Of a DNA stretch of 64,000 nt, positions 56,901 through 64,000 are shown one piece after another. The DNA is taken from the NCBI GenBank assembly GCA_039519185.1, contig CM076849.1, positions 74,519,784-74,583,783 on the forward strand, given 5' to 3'. Below the pieces are notes generated by a model. That model worked only from the letters and a program-made list of their open reading frames with translations. It had not been told where the DNA came from and did not search any database. Numbering within the stretch: the stretch's first letter is position 1; each line of letters starts with the position of its first letter. This DNA comes from Astragalus membranaceus (taxonomy: Eukaryota; Streptophyta; Magnoliopsida; Fabales; Fabaceae). The position numbers were made by a program, and so were the translations under genes.

Positions 56901-58256
56901 CCGACTTTAGGCGACCCCTTCATGTGCTGAGATAGCTGGTTAAAGAATTTTTCCTATTTGTCTTCTTGCTATGTGAGGATGCAAATGCAACACTTTGATG
57001 CATGATATGAAATGGTTGATTGGGAAACATAGGCATTTTGGATGACATGCGATGAATGCATGAAATGTGAATGTGAATATGATGTGAATGAAATGTTTGG
57101 ATGCAAATGTTATGACACGGGATGACGTGTTTTTGCTTTTATGATGCAATGCTTTGATGCTTGATGGAATGAGATGGAAGATTTTTGCTTTTATCCGTTG
57201 CTTCTTTTTTTGTTGCCTTTCATGAAATGATGATGTTGGCACGATGCAAAATGGAACGCCTAAATGCATGAGGCGAAGAATAGGATATGAATGATGAAAC
57301 ATTTTTGTGATGATGAGATGCAAGACTTTGAATGCGAGGAATTGAGATGATTATTGACCCTTCTGTTGAAAAATTGAATTTGATTCAAACTCTGGTTTTC
57401 TCAAGGTTTTTATTTACACACAACCTCACTTGCTTTCTCTTTCTTCCAATGACGACTGAATCTTAAATATCGCATGACTAACTTGTGTTCTCTCTCTTTG
57501 AAGCATTATCTAGTAAGCATGCATAGGGGTGCAAATGTGAATGAGTGAGTCCGTTAACTTGGGATTGGTTTATGGCATGGACGTTTATGGCAAGTGAAGG
57601 AATGACCGACATGGCTATTGCCGAAGCTTGTGAGGGATCAAGAGATACAAGATTTCCCCAATTCAGGTTTTTGATGAGTGAATAGTTTGCCCCTGTAGAA
57701 GATGATGAATTGGGAACGCTTCGGCTCTTGGGATGAAAGCTGGAATGAAAGGGGTTTTGCTTTAACCCATAGAGTTTGATGTTGCCCCAGTCATAACAAG
57801 GACAAAGCTGCCCCAATCAGAATGACAAGGTCTTGTTTAGGATAGTGAGTTGAGAAATTGCCTCGGTGAGGTTTTTATGGGAATGAATGAGGTGAATGGG
57901 AATGCGCTTGCCCCACTCCAGACTTGGTGACTATGAATGAAAGGCTTGCCCCCGTTTGGTGGTATTGACAATTGGAGTGAAAGGGCAGATATGCGGGAAC
58001 TGGCGTCAAGGATAACACCTGGTGAAAGGATGAATGACATAGGATGGACGCTGAACATGCTTTCCCAAGACTAGGGTGGATGGGTGGTGAAGAGAATGCC
58101 CCAACTTTTAGATCTGAGTGGTGTCCTCAGTGTAGATCTTTGGTTCTCTGTGAATGCCTTGACTTTGGTAATGAAGGGAAGCTTCACTTGGTGATTACTA
58201 AACCCTGTTTTAAAGCAACTTGAATGCATTTTTGGGAGTGCAAGTCTTTTTTGTTT

Positions 58257-58354
58257 AGTCAGCTTTCTTTTTTCTGACTGTTTGTTTTTGTTTCCTCAGT
58301 TCTCTTTTTTTCTGAGGATTTATTCCTTCTTGATCAGCTTTCTTTTTTCTGATC
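58257..58354. repeat. Three pyrimidine-loop hairpins, E internal
   Basis: Stems AGTCAG/CTGACT (58257-58279), CCTCAG/CTGAGG (58294-58317) and GATCAG/CTGATC (58332-58354) each enclose an 11-12-base CTTTCTTTTTT-type loop. The stem differs in each while pairing is kept. Confidence 0.85.
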
Positions 58355-59107
58355 GTTTGTTTTTCTCTTGAGCAAACACTTTGTACATAGATAAGCTTAT
58401 TCGTCCTAAGATTAAAATTTGAGTGAACAAAAGCAACCGGTCATTGATCGGAATGGACTCTTCGGGATTGTGGTGTTTTGTGGAGGAAGGAGGGTTAGGC
58501 TTAATGAAGTGTTTGAGGCTAGTGGGAGGGTGAGTTTTGTTCGGCGTTTGATTGACGGTTATGAGGAAGATGGTTATTGGGCTTGTTTGGGCTCTGTTAA
58601 GGCAAATTCATGTCTCAGGGTAGAATGACTAAGGGGTTTGATGTTGAGGCCAAAGGGAGTGTTTGCGGTTTATGGAAGGAGGGGTTTATGGGAATGATGA
58701 AGTGTTTGAAGGTTTATTTAGACAAGGATCTCTTGTACTTTGTGGTAACATGTACCAACTCACCATTTTGTTTTGGGGTTTTCATTTTTTGAATCCCCCT
58801 TTTTTGAAACTCTTTTTTTTTTTTTTTTTTTTTTTTTTTCTTTTTGACTCGGGTGAGCTGATAAAAGTGATGCACTGTTTTGTTTTTATTTGGGGAGATC
58901 TTCGTCTAGGGTGATTTTTGGATTTCGGTTTTTCTTGGCTCAAGGTGGGTAGGAAAGGGATTTTCTGGGATTTTGGGGTTTTTGAGGAGATGGCCAAACT
59001 TCATTTCAAATCCCGATTGCTTATTTCTATGAGACTTAACTCTAGAACAATAACTTATCTATCTTCATGTGTTTGCTCTTTTTTCCTTTTTGTGCCCTAA
59101 TTTTTGC

Positions 59108-59186
59108 CTGGACCGCTCTTTGCGAGTTTTCAATCCACCGGGCGCTCTTTTTTGCCTAGGCCGCCCTTTGCGGGTTTTCAACCTAG
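59108..59186. repeat. Two CTTTGC hairpins, E internal
   Basis: Copy 1 has TGGA/TCCA outside and CTC-TTTGC-GAG inside (59109-59137). Copy 2 has CTAGG/CCTAG outside and CCC-TTTGC-GGG inside (59156-59186). Both have GTTTTCAA in the right internal loop. Confidence 0.8.
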
Positions 59187-59724
59187 CGAGCTTGTTTTCT
59201 TGTTTATTATTATTATTTTTGAGAGACTTGCACTGAAGGAGTATGATATTAATCAAGGGGAATTAATGATCACAGACTTGCCCCAGTATGGAGGACTTGA
59301 ACCAAAAGTCAAATACGCACTGATGGGGAGAATATGCACTTTATGGGTGGACGGGGCGGGACTAGACTTGGACGGGAAACTGTGGTAAGGGAGGAAAACC
59401 AACGGACTCAAACAAGAGAATGTACTCATAGCATGCACGCTCATTAGAAGAATGCTTCACAGAGAGTTAACACTATTTCAGTCTTTTGTCATAGATTGGA
59501 TGGGATGCAGTGCTTTTGAAAGAAATGCAAATGAGCTATTGAAAAAACTGAGTGCCTTGGAACACCTTGAGTTTGCAACCAAGTAAGGACAAACTTTTTC
59601 AAAAAGGATGATTGTTTTGCAAGAACGTCTCGCTTCTCATCACAACTCTTATTTTAGGTAATGAATGAATGCAAGTATGATGCAAATGATTTATTGGAAA
59701 AAGGTTTTAGAAAAATGTGCTTGA

Positions 59725-59782
59725 CGGGGTATGACCCGATCCTACGTATCCCCATTGTAATGAGGAATCAAAGCTTACGTAG
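59725..59782. repeat. Module X5, E internal
   Basis: Hairpin 1 is CGGG-GTATGA-CCCG. The outer stem is CTACGTA/TACGTAG. The apical stem is TCCCCATT with AATGAGGA and one C-A mismatch. Confidence 0.88.
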
Positions 59783-60410
59783 TTCTACTGTGTCTTTTTT
59801 GAAATAATGCTTATGCATGAATGCCATGTTTTGGGTGAACTTGACGAGGATTTTTTTTTGCATGATTATAAATGAAATGTTTATGCTATGCAGATGATAA
59901 TTATTTTTTTTGTTTTATCTTTATGTAATGAAAGGGAATGCAATATGAATGGTTTTTTTTCAAAATTGGAATTTTATGCAATGCAAATGATGCAATGATG
60001 CAGTGATGCAATGATGCGATGATGCAAGGATGTTTCTTTTTTTTGTTTTTGCAGAAAGAGGATATTTACAGGTGGTGATTTGAAAATTTTCACCCTATAT
60101 GCCACCTCATATAGGTATTTATTGAAAAGGGAAAGCATATTTTTTTTGATTTTCAAAAATTCTGAAGGAAAAATTGATTGAACTGAATGCAACAATGCAG
60201 CACACAATTTGGAAAACCCTTGTGACCTAAAAGGAAAGAAACTTATGATCTAAGTCATTTTAGGGGTAATCTTCTCATGTGGCTCTATTCACTCCCTCAC
60301 AAGGCCACCAGAGCTACAGTCCCTTTCACAAAATTTCCCCACAAATGCAGCAAACTGCTAGGTGTGAGGCATCATGAAAGAGCACAACTCTGGTTGAAAC
60401 TTTCGCAAGT

Positions 60411-60445
60411 GGCCAAACGGACAAAGGTCCTGATGGGCTCTCACT
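60411..60445. repeat. Module Ye, E internal
   Basis: AAAC-GGAC-AAAG-GTCC-TGATG with flanking GCC/GGC. The stem 2 pair differs from all LTR copies and is fully matched. Confidence 0.85.
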
Positions 60446-60973
60446 ACTCGAATCCACTCTCCTAAGTTTTGCAGACCTGGGTTATGGTCCCACTCAAAGC
60501 ACATAGTCACAGGGTATAAGTGTAGTGTGTGTCAAGGGCATTTCCTTAAAAACTACCCCACCTGCAAATGAAAATCCAGACAATCCAGACAATAGAAAGA
60601 AATAACATGTCGTCTACCCTAGGGTTCAATACCAATCAAATACAACTAATCTAGGGTGCTAACAACAATGCACTACTTACCTCAAGAAAGGGAGCAAAGA
60701 AGAGGGAACATGATAGAATTGGGGAATATGCATGAGCTTACCTTGAAGAAAGGGAGCAAAGAAGAAGGGGATATGATTAGGATTGGGGAAATGCATGGGC
60801 ATAAGTGATAAAAGAAAAGGAATAAGACGAGACAAGGAACATAGAAGAACACAAATGCATACGCCTACAATCAATGATAAGAAAGAAAGGCAAACAAGGT
60901 TTTAATCAAATCAACAATACATTAAACCACACATTTAAATTAGTTAGGCTTGACCCTCGTCTTTTAAAAAGTG

Positions 60974-60991
60974 TCCCCAGTGGAGTCGCCA
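60974..60991 (-). other. Primer binding site of E (Ogre-like)
   Basis: The minus strand reads TGGCGACTCCACTGGGGA two bases from the 5' LTR. From memory this is the tRNA-Arg-type site of Ogre elements. Confidence 0.85.
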
Positions 60992-60993
60992 GC

Positions 60994-63713
60994 TGTTGCA
61001 CCCCGAAAAATCCCGGTTTGGGTTTCTCAATGTACAACGTGGAATAATTTTGGAGCCGCCACCAATATTTTAATTTTAAGACCAAAACATTGAAAAAAGG
61101 TCTTTTGGACAAGGCGGATGGTCTTTGAAAACTAGAGATATAGGTTCGGGGGTCGATTACGTGCGAGGAAGGTGTTAGCACCGCGCACATCCTTTCTACC
61201 GAAAGGGAACCTCTAATTAAATGTGTGGTTTTAATGTTTGATTTGAAAAATACCTAGATTTGCCTATTTATTTCTTATTTGGAGATGAATGGGAAAACTT
61301 TAATGAAAATATTATTTTTGGTGAGAAAAGGGGGGGAAAAAGGGGTTTTTAGAAAAAAAGTGCTTGACGGGACATGGCCCGCTCCTACGTATCTCCCGGT
61401 GCGATGGAGAATTCAAAGCTACGTAGTTCTTGGTTCTTTTTGAAAATAATTGTTTGAAAACTTATTGTGAAAATGATTTTTATTTGTTATGCTTGACGGG
61501 ATGTGACCCGCTCCTACGTATCTCCCGGTGCGATGGAGAATTCAAAGCTACGTAGTTCTTGGGTAGAAAATGTTTGTGTGTTGGTGTTTTTTAATATAGG
61601 GGTTTTAGAACAATGTGATCTGTGTTGAAGGACCACTGGGGGTCTGAAGGACCACTGGGGGTCTGAAGGGCCGCTGGGGGCTGAAGGAGCACTGGGGCTC
61701 GGAAGGACCACAGTTCACTTATCCTAAAACGATGGTTAACCCGGCCGTACGACCGACTTAATCCCCTATTTTGAAAATAGTATTTTTTTGATTTTTGAAA
61801 TGAAAGAGATGTGTTTGTATTTTTTAATTTGTAAATTGTTTACTTTTGCGCTTGACAGGGGCGTGGCCCTGCTCCTACGTATCTCCGGGTGGAGAATCAA
61901 AGGCGACGTAGTTCTAAGTTCTTTTTGAAAAGTTTTTGTTTTTTATCTTTTTTAGTGAGTTTTTTTGAAATAGGACGAGCATTAGCAAATGATTAAACTA
62001 GCAGAGGCTATGATGAATCACTACTAAATACTCAAAAAAGAGAGAGTTGTACCGCTAGTCAAACGAACAAAGGTTCTGATGGACTATTGATAACAACTCG
62101 TTTTTATTATCTTTTTGAAAGTGATTTTCGAAAAAGATTGATTTGCACAATGATCAAACTAACAAAGGTTATGATGGACCATCGTTTATTATTCTTATGA
62201 GAAAAAGACATTGTCGCCAATAGCTAAACGAACAGAGGCTCTGATGAGCTGTTAGCAACAATGGGTTGGAAAATGATTCTTTTTGTTTGTTTTTATGAAA
62301 ACAATTTGTTTATGGGGATGAAAAGAATTTTTATTTGTTGCGCTTGACGAGAACGTGGCTCGCTCCTACGTATCCCGAACGGGAATCAAAGCGACGTAGT
62401 TCTGAAAAAGAATGTTTTTTTTTTTTGAAAAGGTTTGAAAGGAGAGGGTGAATCATCTGAGACCATCTTCACCACTTAGAAAATGATGCACTAGGCATAA
62501 GTGGGAATCATGTGGTTCATCATCAACAAGGACACTACAGCTAAATTAAATCACATAGGGCAATTTTGGCATGGATCAGAATGATTGAATTTTAACAAAT
62601 ATAAAAACAGAAATACCTCTGATGAAGGCAGATATTACAGATCTGAAGAACAAAAATGAAGCAGAGAACTGGAAAATGAGATTTGCGAGAGTTGTCTTCC
62701 CAGATCTTGTGAAAATGTTTCTGGAGCAATTCTTCTCAGATCTTGTGAAAAAATGTGTGTAGCAACTCTTCTCTCTGATCTTGTGAGCTGTGTCTGTTTT
62801 TCTGACCTCGTGAAGTCTCCTCCTCTGCTCTGATCTCGTCAAAAAGTCCTCCCCCCAAATGATTTTGAAGCTGCCTATTTATAGGCGTAGAATTTTTTAA
62901 AAAACATTTATTGCAAGGATGAATCGATTGTTTGAGCCTTTGGAAATATGTAGGAATCGATTCTTTACCTTTGAAAATAATAAAGAATCGATTCTTGGTT
63001 CCTTTGAAAACAACAGGAATCGATTTTCAGGACCTTTTGCATAGGTGAAAATCGATTCTTGCTTTAGTTAAAATAGTGGGAATCGATTCTTGAGCCTTTG
63101 GAGATAATAAAGAATCGATTCTTGGCTCCTTTGAAAACAAGAGGAATCGATTTTCAGGACCTTCTTCATAGGTGAAAATCGATTCTTGCTTTAGTTAACA
63201 CAATGAGGAATCGATTCATGGCCTATGGAAGAGCCTGAAAATCGATTTCCAGGCCTATGCAAGAAGAGGGAAATCGATTTTCAGGACATCCTAAATAGGT
63301 AAAAATCGATTCTTCACTTAGTTACAACAATTAGGAATCGATTCAGGGCCTATGGAAGAGCCTGAAAATCGATTTCAAGGCCTATGCAATATACTATAAA
63401 TCGATTCTTGGCCTTTGGAACAAAATAGAAATCAATTCTCGCTTTCCACAAAATGCTTTTAGGTCTTTGCCCTGCATAAAATATTTTCCAAAGCTTGCCA
63501 TGCATGCATAACATATTTTTCAAAAACCCTAATTTGATGCATGAGGCCTATTGCAAAAATTGTTTTTAGAGACCCTTGTGAGAATTGACCAAAATGCCCT
63601 TTTTGACTCTAACTTCTCAAAATGTGCATTCTAACTCTAAAAATGATGCATAATTTATTTTTGTGTGGAAAATTAGGGTTTTGACCTAAGCCGGACAAAA
63701 TTGGGGTATGACA
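60994..63713 (-). mobile_element. E element, right (5') LTR
   Basis: 2720 bases, same length as the left LTR. It carries the same modules at +8669: X1-X4, Ya-Yd, the mini-hairpin array, TATA box (62876-62883) and AATCGATT cluster (62922-63406). Differences seen include CGGGTGG/CGGATGG, TCTCTGGG/TCTCCGGG, GAGGTTG/GAGGGTG and AAGCGGAG/AAGCAGAG. Confidence 0.95.
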
Positions 63714-63718
63714 GACAT

Positions 63719-64000
63719 TTAGAATCGGTTGTTTAAATAACCGATTCAAAATGTGACAATTTAGACATTTGGAATCGGTTGACTGAATAACCGATTCTGA
63801 ATAGCTATATTTAGAATCGGTTCTTTAAACAACCGATTCATAATGTCTGTTTCATTACTAAACTATTTCACGATCCCTCCTTGTTATTCACGTTCACTCT
63901 CACACGTTTCCCTCATCCCTCTCAAACCCTTTCGGTTTCCTCTGATGCATCTCCCTCTTTTGCATCTCCCTCTTTTGCTTTCAATCTCTGTGCATCTCCC
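63719..64000. other. CACTA subterminal region and pyrimidine-rich tail
   Basis: Three GAATCGGTT/AACCGATTC hairpins (to 63839) are followed by pyrimidine-rich sequence with repeated GCATCTCCCTCTTTTGC (63945-64000), like a transcribed leader. No frame can be called at the window edge. Confidence 0.7.

Larger units (their letters stand above)
55059..60973 (-). mobile_element. E element, internal region (non-coding)
   Basis: About 5.9 kb with no recognisable gag, protease, RT, RNase H or integrase on either strand. From left to right it holds the 19-base hairpin array (55282-55440), a 327-base tandem duplication, a roughly 60-base tandem repeat (56545-56900), GATGCAAATG-rich sequence (56950-57330), GCCCCA-rich sequence (57480-58110), pyrimidine-loop hairpins (58257-58354), about 27 T (58813-58839), two CTTTGC hairpins (59109-59186), module X5 and module Ye. 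Open frames of 60-127 codons are compositional. Confidence 0.85.
52325..63713 (-). mobile_element. Element E: Ogre-like non-coding LTR retrotransposon
   Basis: Two 2720-base LTRs (52325-55044, 60994-63713) flank a 5949-base internal region, with the target duplication GACAT (52320-52324, 63714-63718). On the minus strand the LTR starts TGTCATACCCCAATTTTG, the start I recall for Ogre elements. The primer binding site TGGCGACTCCACTGGGGA also fits Ogre. I see about four substitutions between the LTRs, so E is young. No gag-pol motif is found, so it needs proteins from elsewhere. It is rich in repeated hairpin modules. Confidence 0.93.
52201..64000. mobile_element. CACTA (En/Spm) transposon, left end, holding element E
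   Basis: The terminus CACTACTACAAAA begins exactly where D LTR sequence stops; CTA at 52198-52200 is a possible 3-bp target duplication. Subterminal hairpins follow: GTGCTTT/AAAGCAC (52215-52230) and GAATCGGTTAT/ATAACCGATTC (52237-52262). After E, three more GAATCGGTT/AACCGATTC hairpins occur (63722-63747, 63772-63797, 63814-63839). The other end and any transposase lie outside the window. Confidence 0.85.

Noticed and set aside
56940..57323. 127-codon minus-strand frame inside E
   Set aside because: His/Ile/Phe-rich translation of GATGCAAATG-type repeats with no domain and no sign of being part of a longer gag frame.

Overview
This window is eudicot plant DNA made almost entirely of nested transposable elements. 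I see no host gene, tRNA or rRNA. The plant assignment rests on tRNA-Met-type and Ogre-like primer binding sites, Ty3/gypsy pol remnants of two plant lineages, a CACTA transposon end and very long LTRs. A legume is plausible but cannot be proved from this window.

Layout. The backbone is one decayed, plus-strand Tat-lineage Ty3/gypsy element (9236 to at least 42366), entered in its RNase H. Its pieces are RNase H (9236-9628), integrase (25180-26540), a minus-strand accessory gene remnant (27356-29073 and further right) with its own minus-strand promoter near 41795, and the start of its 3' LTR (42123-42366). Inserted in it, left to right, are: (C1) a chromovirus/Tekay-like element (1-9235), itself split by solo LTR A1 (2906-5240); (A2) a solo LTR (9629-25174) holding a minus-strand tandem array B of three LTRs and two internal regions (10320-23538); (A3) a solo LTR (29357-40034) holding a second, young C element C2 (30393-38459); an unclassified stretch (about 40286-41690); and (D) a minus-strand gypsy-type element (from 42367). 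The right LTR of D is split by a copia-like solo LTR (48896-50365) and by a CACTA transposon (52201 to past the end). The CACTA carries a minus-strand, non-coding Ogre-like element E (52325-63713). Exact 5-bp target duplications support A1 (CAGAC), A2 (CGATG), B (GTGTG), A3 (TGTCG), C2 (TTATT), the copia-like solo LTR (ATCAT) and E (GACAT).

How it works together. No complete gag-pol is present. C1 and C2 share the same stop in gag, yet the C2 LTRs are almost identical, so C2 probably moved with borrowed proteins. B, D and E have no recognisable coding capacity. The most notable signal is RNA-like structure: E carries several repeated hairpin modules whose stems change in a compensatory way between copies, in the transcribed LTR leader and the internal region. 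LTR families A/B and C/D carry other covarying hairpins. Dense AATCGATT clusters lie just upstream of the TATA boxes of two unrelated LTR families.
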